Shown here: positions 8,617 to 17,727 of the stretch, piece after piece
Layout of the letters: the number at the start of each line of letters is the position of its first letter
Numbering within the stretch: the stretch's first letter is position 1
DNA from: Nitrospira sp. ST-bin5
GTDB lineage: Bacteria > Nitrospirota > Nitrospiria > Nitrospirales > Nitrospiraceae
Direction of reading: 5' to 3'
Assembly: GCA_002083555.1 (NCBI GenBank)
Contig: MSXN01000003.1
Coordinates: 1 to 56,743, forward strand
DNA length: 56,743 bases
Program-made: the position numbers and the translations under genes
The notes under the pieces: generated by a model
Told to the model about the DNA's origin: nothing
Database searches by the model: none
What the model saw: the letters and a program-made list of their open reading frames with translations, nothing else

Positions 8617-9900
8617 TTATCTAGGCGTCACGTCTGCCCGGACGCCCTTTTCGCCTGACAGAGCCGCGGGCAGATCATCCGTCAACAACCCCGCAGCCAA
8701 TTGGCCTAACCGCTGATTGAATTTCTCCGGACGGAACGCCGCACTCCGCTCACGAGCCGCTCGCCCCATGTCTTGGCAAAGCAACTCATTGCTGGCCACG
8801 CGATTCGTGTACTGAAGCAACGATTCGGCATCCCGGCAAAGGAACCCGCTCACCTCATGTTCAACGATCTCCGGCTGTCCTCCGCTCATCGGCACGAGAG
8901 GAACACAGCCGGCCCCCATAGCCTCGACGGTCGCAATTCCGAAGTGCTCCATGCGTTCCGGCGGGACATTGGAGTCACCGCCAAGGGCCGTCGCATGCCA
9001 ATAGAGCTTGGCCCTCGCCAAATATGTCCATACTGTTTCCCGGGAGGCATTCACAACAAAGCTCACGGGAAGATCTGCGGCGAGGGATTTGAGCTTATCG
9101 AGATACGCCAGATCTTGCGGCAAGTCGGTGCAGAACCCGATCAAACACAACCGCCAAACCCCTCCATTCAAGGACACAAATTTCCGGAACGTTTCCAATT
9201 GCAGCCCATGATTTTTCCCATCCGTCACGATGAACCGCCCGAGCGACACGATGATGTTTTCTTTCGGCAACAAGGCCGTTGTCACCGCCACAGGGGGATA
9301 GAGCACCTCGGCCGCCCGCTTCCACCGCCGCTGAATCCACGACGACGTAAACTGAGAATTGCCGATCACCGTGCGATAGCCTCGCATGCGCCAATGCCAG
9401 AGAGCCGTATACCCCAGCGTCCGAACCCAGCGACTGAGCCCGCTTCGCAGGGCCCAGCCCTCCGTACGGGAAAGTTCCTGGCTTGGATGCCATTCAAACG
9501 GAAAGTGGCAATACACTAATCCATGCCTGGCAGCACAAAATGGCGGAACGCCGTGTCCTGAATAAATGAACAGGTCGTAAGGATCCGTGAGCCGGCGGTC
9601 ACACTCCAGTCTTTCCCGAACATAGCTGGGAGTGAGTCCTGGCAGCGAGAACGTCCCTAACGAATCCGGGACGATCCGCTCGTTGACCCGGCTCAAATCA
9701 AGCCCGAAAGCTTCGGCCAATCCCGCAACCGTATATCCTTTTCCGCTATGGATGACCTCGACCGAGTACTCCCGTGATAGTTGAGCCGCCATGCTGGCCA
9801 CTACCAACTGACTCCCGCCGAGACGCAGTGAGACATGATCAAAAATCCCCACGCGAGCCGGTCGGGCTCCGGCGAGAAGACTGCGGCTGGATGGAATCAT
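8617..9900 (-). CDS. Glycosyltransferase family 4
   Basis: A 427-residue GT-B enzyme. The acceptor domain begins after a short N-terminal extension (VGIFDHVSLRLGGSQLVVASMA). The donor half carries NIIVSLGRFIVTDGKNHGLQLETF, VSFVVNASRETVWTYLARAKLYWHA and EHFGIATVEAMGAGCVPLVP, a clear E-x7-E. The segment YWHATALGGDSNVPPERMEHFG resembles ALG11-like and mannosyltransferase-type GT4 enzymes, but donor specificity cannot be read from sequence. It precedes the next GT4 by 19 bases and follows an SGNH-type membrane protein after 114 bases. Confidence 0.85.
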   Translation of the reverse strand: MIPSSRSLLAGARPARVGIFDHVSLRLGGSQLVVASMAAQLSREYSVEVIHSGKGYTVAGLAEAFGLDLSRVNERIVPDSLGTFSLPGLTPSYVRERLECDRRLTDPYDLFIYSGHGVPPFCAARHGLVYCHFPFEWHPSQELSRTEGWALRSGLSRWVRTLGYTALWHWRMRGYRTVIGNSQFTSSWIQRRWKRAAEVLYPPVAVTTALLPKENIIVSLGRFIVTDGKNHGLQLETFRKFVSLNGGVWRLCLIGFCTDLPQDLAYLDKLKSLAADLPVSFVVNASRETVWTYLARAKLYWHATALGGDSNVPPERMEHFGIATVEAMGAGCVPLVPMSGGQPEIVEHEVSGFLCRDAESLLQYTNRVASNELLCQDMGRAARERSAAFRPEKFNQRLGQLAAGLLTDDLPAALSGEKGVRADVTPR

Positions 9901-10014
9901 CGCGTCACTCAGAAACCCACCTCACAGAATGGCAGCTCAGATAACCATCTACGGCTGCGACGATTGCTTGCCCGCCCATAAAGGCAGAGGCCACTTCCCT
10001 GTCAATGACTCGGC

Positions 10015-11544
10015 TCACTTGTTGCGCTTGGCGAGTTGTTCTGCCACTGGTTCGCGAAAACATTGCGCAACCGCGAGGTTACCCTTGGGAGCGTAGTGAC
10101 GACGGGGCATGACACGGTCAGCAAAAGGAATCGGCGTAAGACAGTCAGTGGGATCGAGGAAATCAAGCCCCGCGGAGCGCAGGATCTTCACTCCGAGAGG
10201 CGTGTAATCGAGGACATCCGAGTCCTGCATCCAGCTGGGGAAATGCACCAGAATCGGAATCGCTCCATCAGCCTTCGTTTGCTTTGCAAACGCCTGAAAG
10301 ATTGCGCTGTTCACCTCTCGCATCGCAGCATCCGACACTTCTGGACGCAGATCCCCTTGAAGCGGGTACCAGGTTTCCAGCCACCGGAACAGATAAGATC
10401 GGGTGGGAATGGTCCACGCCGGGCGATCCCATTCCTCCTTCACATAGGAACGGTCCCATTCAATATAGGGCAACTCATCGATCGTTCTCGCAGAGTAGAT
10501 CTGTTCCGGTGGAGGCAGCGGGGCATTCAAGAGCGTGAGCTGCTGATCTCGCATCACAAAGCGAGGCGCTGCGTAGGGGAAGGTCGCAGTGGGAAACGTG
10601 AGCGAGGCATACACGGACATCGTTCGCACCAAATCGTGATCGACAAATCCGAAGATCACCACATCCGGACGCCACGCGCGCACATCTTGGAGATACCGCA
10701 GGTACGCCTGCCCTGTCCCGTAAGCGTTGACGCCGAAGTTGAGCACTTGCACGTCAGGCCCCAAGAGCTTCTCCAGTTGATACCCCCAGGTATCCTCATA
10801 GGCGACCTCATCCCCAAACGTATAGGAGTCCCCGATCAGGGCGATCCGGACGGTGGGATGCCGATCGGCAAGAGCGACCCCTGGGCTCGAACTCCTGAGT
10901 CCTTCTGCGCTGCTAAAGTAGTTCACGCCCTGGTCATTCTGACTCCGTCCTGAGCCGATGGTCCAACCAAGCGTCTCATTGAACAGCATGTACGAGGGCT
11001 TCCCGAGCTTGCTTCGAAACGACTCCTGAAAGTGGCCGACAACTTTGTTCCATTCCCTCGGCAGCAGGTAAGATTTCCCCCACATGTCGCCCATCGTCGT
11101 ATCTACATAAAGAGCCCTGATGGCCCCCTCACCGGCAAGGAAGAGCAAAACGACCGAGACAAGATTCATCCCCAGGGTCATCCTGAAGGCCTGAGATCTG
11201 ACCTGATCATTCGGCGCATATCGACAGCAGACGATCACTGCGGCGCCAACCAATCCGCACACCCCAGCCAGGAAGAGATACCCCGGACGACTAAGGAGGA
11301 ACGAGAGAACACTCGGCTTTCTGTCAATCACATAGGCGGTGAGTATGATCGACAGCACCGACAGCTCCATGAGATAGAGCGCACCCAACAGCCAGAGGTC
11401 GACCACCCTCACGGGCAGAGCACGCTCTTCAATTCGGCTCGTGGTCAACTCTACGACCTTGGGGCGGACAGGGACCTCATTCTCGGGCAGAGCGCCTCCC
11501 TCGCCTTTCAACCCCTCGGACGTCTTCCTATTGAGCATACTCAT
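10015..11544 (-). CDS. Membrane-anchored SGNH/GDSL-type protein
   Basis: About 509 residues. Three hydrophobic helices lie near residues 55-155 (LWLLGALYLMELSVLSIILT, YLFLAGVCGLVGAAVIVCC, LGMNLVSVVLLFLAGEGAI). After them comes a periplasmic SGNH-fold domain. The nucleophile motif is IALIGDSYTFGDEV, followed by VLNFGVNAYGTGQAYLRYL and VIFGFVDHDLV. The likely catalytic His is in RRHYAPKGNLAV near the C-terminus, but the usual Asp three residues before it is not there. Such proteins add or remove acyl groups on polysaccharides; which of the two is unknown. The ATG at 11544 has AAGG 6 bases upstream; an earlier in-frame ATG at 11574 is possible. Two further SGNH proteins lie at 24523 and 27963. 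Confidence 0.8.
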   Translation of the reverse strand: MSMLNRKTSEGLKGEGGALPENEVPVRPKVVELTTSRIEERALPVRVVDLWLLGALYLMELSVLSIILTAYVIDRKPSVLSFLLSRPGYLFLAGVCGLVGAAVIVCCRYAPNDQVRSQAFRMTLGMNLVSVVLLFLAGEGAIRALYVDTTMGDMWGKSYLLPREWNKVVGHFQESFRSKLGKPSYMLFNETLGWTIGSGRSQNDQGVNYFSSAEGLRSSSPGVALADRHPTVRIALIGDSYTFGDEVAYEDTWGYQLEKLLGPDVQVLNFGVNAYGTGQAYLRYLQDVRAWRPDVVIFGFVDHDLVRTMSVYASLTFPTATFPYAAPRFVMRDQQLTLLNAPLPPPEQIYSARTIDELPYIEWDRSYVKEEWDRPAWTIPTRSYLFRWLETWYPLQGDLRPEVSDAAMREVNSAIFQAFAKQTKADGAIPILVHFPSWMQDSDVLDYTPLGVKILRSAGLDFLDPTDCLTPIPFADRVMPRRHYAPKGNLAVAQCFREPVAEQLAKRNK

Positions 11545-11766
11545 ACCGCGCCTTATCCTGATGTCCAGGAACATGACTTGAGAAACCGAACAAATATAAA
11601 AAGTTAAGTAGCTGTCCCGCCGCCCACGCCATACAGGATCGACCTCTCAATCGTCGTTGCCGCAACAACCATCAGAATGAGTCTGCGGGGATCAAGAGGG
11701 AGAACGATGAAACAGCTCTTCCAAAGCCCGGAGAACCAGTCTACAGGCACAGCCTAGCGGAGGTCG

Positions 11767-13017
11767 TCAGGCAATCTTTCTCGATTCACGGGACAACGCG
11801 TGCCCCTGAAGCAACTCAATCGTGCGTTCCGTTGCCCGTTCCCACGAAAACCACTCCGAGGCAAGTTTAAGGGCGCCCTTACGCAGGCGCTCACGCAATT
11901 CCGATTGGTCCATCATCAGCAGCATGGACTGCGCCAACACATTCGGATCGTTCGGTTCGCACAGTAAAGCATTGTCCTGATGGACGAACGCTTCATCCAG
12001 CCATGGTCCGCTCGTCGCAATCATGGGGAGGCCGTGAGAGGCCATGGATGAAAATGAGCTATTGTTCAACTGAACGCCTTTTACGAAGGTGAACACCCCG
12101 GCATCCGCCGCTCGAAGATACAGCGACCCATCCTCGCTATCTGCATTGAAACTCCCCGTCCAGACGATATTGGGCTCGACATTCAGCTCCTTGGACAAGG
12201 CATACATCTGCTCCACATAGATGTCTTCTCCGTTATAATTCAGGTCGAATTTCCCTCCCACAAAAAGGAGTTTGGCCTGCGCCTTTTGGCGCATCACAAT
12301 CTGAAATGCCCGCAGGAGAGTCTCGACCCCCTTGGCCGGGTAGATATATCCCAGGAACGCGAACACGAAATCGCCCGGCTCAACTCCAAGCTTCGCCCGT
12401 TGCGATTGACGCGCCGCTTCGCCCACTTCACAGATGCGCATGTTCGGGGGCGGAGGAATCAACGTCATCTTCCCCCCAATGTCGGGCCGTTCTTCGAGCA
12501 AGATCATCTGATGCATCTTACAGAGCACAATCAGCGAATCACTGTCACGCATGAGGGTGCCGAAGTTATACGATACTCCGCCCCTGCCGGCCCATTCCTG
12601 GACCACATACTTCCGGAACACTCGCGAGACCATTGACATGCGGGAAGGATCGGAGCACGCGCGCACATTCTCAAACCGCGTGACAAACGGCACGTGAGGG
12701 AACAGCTTTTTCGCGATCGTCGGCGTAAAGGTGATCATCGGGTGATAGTGGTACATCACTCCCAGGTACATCAGATAAATCGCGTCGGGCGCGCAACGCT
12801 TGAGAAAGGCTTTGAATCGCGGAATCTCAGCCCAAGACCACTGATCCATGATGGGGTGAACCGTAATGCCAGGCTCGCCGGTTCCGGTGCACCCCTGCGA
12901 CGTGAGGACATGCACCTCCAGCTTCCGATCCGCCAATTGCTTGCATAGAAAATAGGTATTGGTGGCCTCCCCTGCGTGGAAAGGCGGATAGGCCGCGGAA
13001 ATAACCAGAACCTTCAT
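11767..13017 (-). CDS. Glycosyltransferase family 4, without the usual E-x7-E
   Basis: A 416-residue GT-B protein. The start is the ATG at 13017 (MKVLVISAAYPPFHAGEATN) with GGAGG about 8 bases upstream; the open frame extends further but would overlap the epimerase. The donor domain has FVFAFLGYIYPAKGVETLLRAF, AKLLFVGGKFD and ADAGVFTFVKGVQLNNSSFSSMASHGLP. The place where E-x7-E normally sits reads NNSSFSSMA, so both acidic residues are missing, as in some retaining GT-B subfamilies. It lies 59 bases after an epimerase. The role in glycan assembly is inferred from context. Confidence 0.82.
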   Translation of the reverse strand: MKVLVISAAYPPFHAGEATNTYFLCKQLADRKLEVHVLTSQGCTGTGEPGITVHPIMDQWSWAEIPRFKAFLKRCAPDAIYLMYLGVMYHYHPMITFTPTIAKKLFPHVPFVTRFENVRACSDPSRMSMVSRVFRKYVVQEWAGRGGVSYNFGTLMRDSDSLIVLCKMHQMILLEERPDIGGKMTLIPPPPNMRICEVGEAARQSQRAKLGVEPGDFVFAFLGYIYPAKGVETLLRAFQIVMRQKAQAKLLFVGGKFDLNYNGEDIYVEQMYALSKELNVEPNIVWTGSFNADSEDGSLYLRAADAGVFTFVKGVQLNNSSFSSMASHGLPMIATSGPWLDEAFVHQDNALLCEPNDPNVLAQSMLLMMDQSELRERLRKGALKLASEWFSWERATERTIELLQGHALSRESRKIA

Positions 13018-13076
13018 AGTGCTTCCTCCAAAGCCGGACAGTCGCGTCACTCCCCAGCAGGCCCCATTAGCAACAT

Positions 13077-14147
13077 TTAGGACCGGCCTGCCCCACGACC
13101 GGACCACGCAGCATGAATTTCTTCGAACACTGTCCTGAGGTTTTTCGTGATGTCCCAGCCGGGATAGTGAGACTTAATCTTGCTGAGATCGCTGATGTAA
13201 CAGATATGGTCCCCCTCGCGATTCTTCTCCACGTAATCGTACTGCATACTTTTCCCCGAAATATCTTTAATGAGATCGAACGCTTCAAGGATCGAACAAC
13301 TGTTTCCTCGGCCTCCGCCGAGGTTGTAGACTTCTCCGCACCGTGGCGCCGCGATAAAGGCATCGATGAATCTCGCCACATCGAGCGAATGAATGTTGTC
13401 GCGAACCTGCTTTCCCTTGTATCCATAGATTGAATAGCGCTTGCCTTCAATATTGCACTTGATCAGATAGCTGAGAAAGCCATGAAGTTCGACGCCTGAA
13501 TGATTGGGGCCGGTGAGGCAGCCCCCGCGCAAACAGCAGGTCTTCATCCCGAAGTACCGGCCATATTCCTGCACCATGATATCCGCCGCCACCTTCGACG
13601 CTCCGAACAGCGAGTGTTTCGATCGGTCGATCCTCATTGACTCCGTGATACCTCCGCGATCCTTCGGATCCCCGTACTCCCACCGGGTGGCCTGTTCGAC
13701 GAGCGGAAGTTCGTTCGGAGCATCCCCGTAGACCTTGTTGGTAGACATATGCACGAACGGCGCTTCAAGCGCGTGGCGGCGTGCGGCCTCCAGCAGATTC
13801 ATCGTACCGACGGCATTGGTGTCAAAGTCTTCGAACGGCATCTTCGCAGCCAGATCATGCGATGGCTGGGCCGCCGTGTGCACGATCGCATCGGGACGCA
13901 CCGCGACAAGGAGATCGAGCACGCCCTTGCGATCGCGAATATCCAGCTCATGATGGACGAAGTTCGGAAGTTCTGCCTGCAACCGCCGTTGATTCCATCG
14001 CGTATCGCCGCTCGGGCCGAAAAATTCACTCCGCCCGTTATTATCAACCCCGTGGATGGTCCATCCATTTGAGGCAAAATACGTACACACCTCAGACCCG
14101 ATAAGGCCCGAGGACCCCGTCACGAGCATTTTCTTTGCATTTCCCAT
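13077..14147 (-). CDS. NAD-dependent epimerase, CDP-paratose 2-epimerase-like SDR
   Basis: A 356-residue extended SDR. It has the N-terminal glycine motif VTGSSGLIGSEV, then DNNGRSEFFGPSGDTRWN, HTAAQPSHDLA, MSTNKVYGDAPNELPL, and a substrate segment with GASKVAADIMVQEYGRYFG and LRGGCLTGPNHSGVELHGFL. This combination is typical of the CDP-tyvelose/CDP-paratose 2-epimerase branch. A hexose-2-epimerase acting on another nucleotide sugar is equally possible. The SDR catalytic Tyr-x3-Lys appears modified: Phe-Gly-Ala-Ser-Lys occupies the place where Tyr would be expected. The ATG at 14147 has GGAG 8 bases upstream. A 186-base gap precedes it. Confidence 0.75.
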   Translation of the reverse strand: MGNAKKMLVTGSSGLIGSEVCTYFASNGWTIHGVDNNGRSEFFGPSGDTRWNQRRLQAELPNFVHHELDIRDRKGVLDLLVAVRPDAIVHTAAQPSHDLAAKMPFEDFDTNAVGTMNLLEAARRHALEAPFVHMSTNKVYGDAPNELPLVEQATRWEYGDPKDRGGITESMRIDRSKHSLFGASKVAADIMVQEYGRYFGMKTCCLRGGCLTGPNHSGVELHGFLSYLIKCNIEGKRYSIYGYKGKQVRDNIHSLDVARFIDAFIAAPRCGEVYNLGGGRGNSCSILEAFDLIKDISGKSMQYDYVEKNREGDHICYISDLSKIKSHYPGWDITKNLRTVFEEIHAAWSGRGAGRS

Positions 14148-14333
14148 TATAGAAGCTCCATTCATTAGGACCTAGCGCCGGCAGCGCCGTGGCCCCGATT
14201 CCTGCTGTCACGATTGACCGCTATCGCCCTCACCGGCTGACTTTAATAGGATACGACCCGTTTGCGTATAAAGAAACATTAAGCAACATTTCAGACAAGA
14301 CGCGCAGGCACGCAACACCCTGAAGACTCGGAT

Positions 14334-15590
14334 TCACAGCATAGACTCATACAGCCCCGCATAGCGGCTGGTCTGGAGCGGGAGAGTATACTCCTGCAGC
14401 GCGACCTCGCGGCTCTTCCTGCCCATGACTTCTCGCTTCGTGGTCTCCGCTAACAGCTCCTTAATAGAAGCCCTGAGCCTTGGGACGTCATGACGAGGCG
14501 CCAGCAAGCCGGTCACGCCGTGCTGGACCATATCCGGCACCCCACCCGTCTCGAACGCCACAACCGGAACTCCGCAGGCCATGGCTTCGAGAACGGTGTT
14601 CGGTGAGTTGTCATACAAAGAAGGAACGACGAACACATCGGCCGCATTGTAGGCCAGCACCAGAACCCGATCATCAGTTACATATCCTAAATGCACGTGC
14701 GGAATCGGGGTCCCGAGCTCGGGCTTCCCGATACCCACCGACACAACACAGAGGTTCTTCACATCGGAGAGTCCGGCCAGGGCTTGCGCCAACATGGGAA
14801 ACCCCTTGTACGGCATTTCCGCCATGACTGCGATGAAGAGCAGAATCGTCGCATCCTGCGGAAGGCCGAGTATGTCTCGAGCAAACTGGCGATCACGCGG
14901 GGCAAACATGTTCGTATCCACGCCGTTCGGAATAATGGTGACCGGAAACTTCTGCAGAAACGGGTGATTCGCCAGATTTCCTTTCATCCATCGATTGAGC
15001 GCCACCAAATGCAACCGGCGGGCGTCGACACCGCCAAACGTCTTCTGCTTGCGCCTCCACACCTGAGAGGACAGGTCGTCCGCTTGATTCGATCCCAGCT
15101 GGGGACAGGCCCCGCATCCGGTCAGAAAGCGCCCGCACCCCTCATCGACATGGCACCCTCCGGTAATCGGATTCATATCGGCTATCCGCCAGACAACGGG
15201 AGTCCGTGTGGGAGCCGCGGAGAAAAACGCCTCGTAGTCGACAAACCTGGCAATCCAGTGAAGATTCAGCACATCGCAGGGGGGCAGATGCTTGACCACA
15301 TCCCCTCCGAATTCACTGCGATCGTCGCTGAAGATTTCGAATCCCGCAGGCCGCGACGCGGCGTATCGAGCAAAGTCGCGCGTCACCTGTTCACGACGGA
15401 TTCGCCGGCGGATGCGGCTGGCCCAGTCCATTGACGCATCGAATGCCGTGACATGCGGGTCTTTGCTTCGTCGGTTGGCCACAAACATCGAGGACTCGTG
15501 CCCCATGTTGCGGAGCCCGGTGTGCAGCCGATTTGCCGCTCGAGCAGCCCCGCCGCTGATGTCCTCCGTGGTCACATGAACGATTTTCAT
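14334..15590 (-). CDS. Glycosyltransferase family 4
   Basis: A 418-residue GT-B enzyme. The start MKIVHVTTEDISGGAARAAN at 15590 has GAGG upstream; a longer frame would overlap the amidotransferase. It has a Cys-rich stretch in the first half (GGCHVDEGCGRFLTGCGACP) that is characteristic of one GT4 subgroup in O-antigen and capsule clusters and may bind metal. The donor domain shows ILLFIAVMAEMPYKGFPMLA, VHLGYVTDDRVLVLAYNAAD, and DNSPNTVLEAMACGVPVVAF, which keeps the second Glu of the motif. It is 34 bases after the AsnB-like gene. Confidence 0.87.
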   Translation of the reverse strand: MKIVHVTTEDISGGAARAANRLHTGLRNMGHESSMFVANRRSKDPHVTAFDASMDWASRIRRRIRREQVTRDFARYAASRPAGFEIFSDDRSEFGGDVVKHLPPCDVLNLHWIARFVDYEAFFSAAPTRTPVVWRIADMNPITGGCHVDEGCGRFLTGCGACPQLGSNQADDLSSQVWRRKQKTFGGVDARRLHLVALNRWMKGNLANHPFLQKFPVTIIPNGVDTNMFAPRDRQFARDILGLPQDATILLFIAVMAEMPYKGFPMLAQALAGLSDVKNLCVVSVGIGKPELGTPIPHVHLGYVTDDRVLVLAYNAADVFVVPSLYDNSPNTVLEAMACGVPVVAFETGGVPDMVQHGVTGLLAPRHDVPRLRASIKELLAETTKREVMGRKSREVALQEYTLPLQTSRYAGLYESML

Positions 15591-15624
15591 GCTCGCCTCT
15601 CGCCGCGCGGATCGCCGGCCCGCA

Positions 15625-17595
15625 TCAGCATAAGTCCTTCCATGTGAACGAGGGCTTCTTCGTACAGCCCTCTTCGACAAATACGAGATGCCAGAGTTGA
15701 AACATCAACGCGGCCCAGACATGCACAGCAAAGTCCGCCCGGCCTTCAAGATGCGGCGACACATAGTGATGATAAAACTCGGGGCGCAGCAAGCCTTGCT
15801 GCGTCAGCCGATCCGGCGCCAGCAGCCGCTCGGCCAGCGGGCGAAGAGCCCCCCGCAGCCACAACCCGATGGGGATCGTAAACCCTCGCTTTCGTGCCGT
15901 CAGCAATGCATGAGGGAGCAAATCGCTGACGGCGCGCTTGAGCAGATACTTCGGATCGCCGCTCTTTGTCCGGATCGATGGAGGGATTCGAAACACGAGT
16001 TCGACAAGGCGATGATCGAGGAACGGGGTTCTGGCTTCAATGCTATGCGCCATCGAAAAACGGTCCGTCATGAAGAGAAACTCTTCAGCGAGCTGGGTGT
16101 GAAAATCCACCGCCGCCAGACCGGTCCGAAGATCTCGCGTGCGCGAGGCATCGAACAGCTGCTGCAAATACTCAGCGGTGCTCTGACCGCCCTGGCCGTC
16201 TTGGCCGCACCGCACGAATTGCTCCGTCCGTCCGTCAGACGCACAGTCCAGATTGGCGCGGTAATACGATCCAAACGGGGTCTCCAACAGGCCGGACAGT
16301 TTGGAGAACAGCCGGCCTCGCCCGATGACGGGCCAGGACGCTGGAAGGCGATCACTGAGGGCCCCCAGCGGACTCGCGCAGAGCGCAAGCGCATCGGCGC
16401 CGCTCCTGGAGCGCTGACGAAGGGTGACGGCGGCGTGCAGGACCGGATCATCCTCAAAGCGCCTGAACTTTTCATAATTTCCGAACAGCTCGTCGCCCCC
16501 CATCCCATTGAGCCCGACTTTGACATCCTTGCTCATCTCACGATAGACGTACCAGGCCGGAAGCCCTCCCCCGTAGGGCTCATCCAAATGCCACACCATC
16601 TCGACGAGATCATTGAGAAGGTCTGTGGGATTCAAAATGAGTTCGTGATGCCGCGTGCCCCAGCGATCGGCCACCTCCCGCGCCAAATGCAATTCGTTCC
16701 ACGCCTGCTCCTCCTCGCCTGCAAAACCGAGCGAATAGGTGCGCACTTGCGGGAAGCCTTGCTCAGCCAGCAAGCCAATGATCGCCGAGGAATCAATTCC
16801 ACCGGACAATGAACAAGCGATCGGGACATCGCTCAACGTCCAGCGGCGCACGGCAGCGCGGAGTTCCGACCGCAAGCGTTCCGACCATTCCTGGGTATCG
16901 TGGTCCTCAAAGCACGTGCCGTCGATCTGCCAGTACCGACTGAGGGTGAATCGATGGTGCTTCAGATCGTAGACAAAGGAATGGCCTGGCGGAACCCGGA
17001 AGACATTGTCGATGATGGCTTCCGCCCCGGGCACATACAGCACCTGCATGAAATGCGAGAGCGCCTGGCGATTGACCGTCCGCGACCGCGCCAGCGGGGA
17101 GACCAGGAGGCTCTTGAGCTCGGAGGCGAAAACAAACGAACCCTTCTCGATGGAGTAGTAGAGCGGCTTGATGCCCATTCGGTCGCGAGCGCCGAACAGC
17201 CGGTTGCGGCGTTGATCGTGAATCACAAACGCGAACATGCCATTCAGGTCGTCGACCATGCGCTCGCCCTTCTCGTCGTAGAGATGGAGCAGCACTTCCG
17301 TATCGGAATGGGCCGTGACGAATGTATGGCCGCGGGACTCGAGATCCGCTCGTAACTCAGGCGCATTGTAGATCTCTCCATTGAAGACGATCCACACAGA
17401 CCGGTCCTGACTGCTCATGGGCTGATGGCCGCCCTCGAGATCCAGAATACTGAGCCGGCGCATGGCCAGAGACACGTCCCCCGCAGGGCTCGAATAGATC
17501 CCTTGATCATCGGGCCCCCGATGAACGATCATGCCGTTCATCTCCTGAACCCATGCCGCCTGGTGCGAACCCGCGACGCCGACAATACCGCACAT
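15625..17595 (-). CDS. asnB: Asparagine synthase-like glutamine amidotransferase
   Basis: A 656-residue two-domain enzyme. Cys2 of MCGIVGVAG is the glutaminase nucleophile, followed by HRGPDDQGIY, RLSILDL and FNGEIYN of the Ntn domain. The synthetase domain has the ATP/PPi-loop CSLSGGIDSSAIIG near residue 265 and LDEPYGGGLPAWY. It therefore can use glutamine nitrogen and ATP to amidate a carboxylate. Amidotransferases of this size are regular members of exosortase-A polysaccharide loci, where the substrate is thought to be a uronic acid or an amino-acid decoration rather than free aspartate (context-based inference). Downstream gene gap is 34 bases. Confidence 0.9.
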   Translation of the reverse strand: MCGIVGVAGSHQAAWVQEMNGMIVHRGPDDQGIYSSPAGDVSLAMRRLSILDLEGGHQPMSSQDRSVWIVFNGEIYNAPELRADLESRGHTFVTAHSDTEVLLHLYDEKGERMVDDLNGMFAFVIHDQRRNRLFGARDRMGIKPLYYSIEKGSFVFASELKSLLVSPLARSRTVNRQALSHFMQVLYVPGAEAIIDNVFRVPPGHSFVYDLKHHRFTLSRYWQIDGTCFEDHDTQEWSERLRSELRAAVRRWTLSDVPIACSLSGGIDSSAIIGLLAEQGFPQVRTYSLGFAGEEEQAWNELHLAREVADRWGTRHHELILNPTDLLNDLVEMVWHLDEPYGGGLPAWYVYREMSKDVKVGLNGMGGDELFGNYEKFRRFEDDPVLHAAVTLRQRSRSGADALALCASPLGALSDRLPASWPVIGRGRLFSKLSGLLETPFGSYYRANLDCASDGRTEQFVRCGQDGQGGQSTAEYLQQLFDASRTRDLRTGLAAVDFHTQLAEEFLFMTDRFSMAHSIEARTPFLDHRLVELVFRIPPSIRTKSGDPKYLLKRAVSDLLPHALLTARKRGFTIPIGLWLRGALRPLAERLLAPDRLTQQGLLRPEFYHHYVSPHLEGRADFAVHVWAALMFQLWHLVFVEEGCTKKPSFTWKDLC

Positions 17596-17641
17596 ACGCG
17601 ATCTTCCCCTCTCAGAACATGGGCATCGTGGTCATGCCGTA

Positions 17642-17661
17642 CCGGACCAAACACCGGTCCG
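17642..17661. repeat. Small inverted repeat between GT2 and AsnB-like genes
   Basis: CGGACC at 17643-17648 pairs with GGTCCG at 17656-17661 across a 7-base loop. It lies in the 132-base gap between the GT2 stop and the AsnB-like start. There is no following T-run on the minus strand, so it is at most a weak pause or mRNA-stability hairpin. Confidence 0.3.
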
Positions 17662-17727
17662 ATACGCAGCATACTGGAACGGAGCAATGTCACCCGATCC
17701 CGATTCGAAACAACCGAGAACTCGCGC

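Noticed and set aside
7785..8624. Plus-strand open frame of 279 codons
   Set aside because: It is antisense to a clear GT4 gene, with typical shadow composition.
11575..11640. AT-rich TTTTTATATTTG stretch before the SGNH gene as promoter
   Set aside because: No -35 element at proper spacing; it may only be an AT-rich gap.
11707..11757. 16-codon plus-strand frame with a good ribosome site (GAGGGAG before ATG)
   Set aside because: Too short, against the direction of all neighbours, and no similarity recognised; chance is likelier.
14169..14180. GGCGCTAGG in the gap before the epimerase, similar to the ops core
   Set aside because: A central mismatch (C for G) removes the base known to matter for RfaH; probably chance.
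15688..16812. Long plus-strand open frame (374 codons)
   Set aside because: It is the antisense of the AsnB-like gene, has His/Arg/Pro-rich composition, and no domain is recognised.
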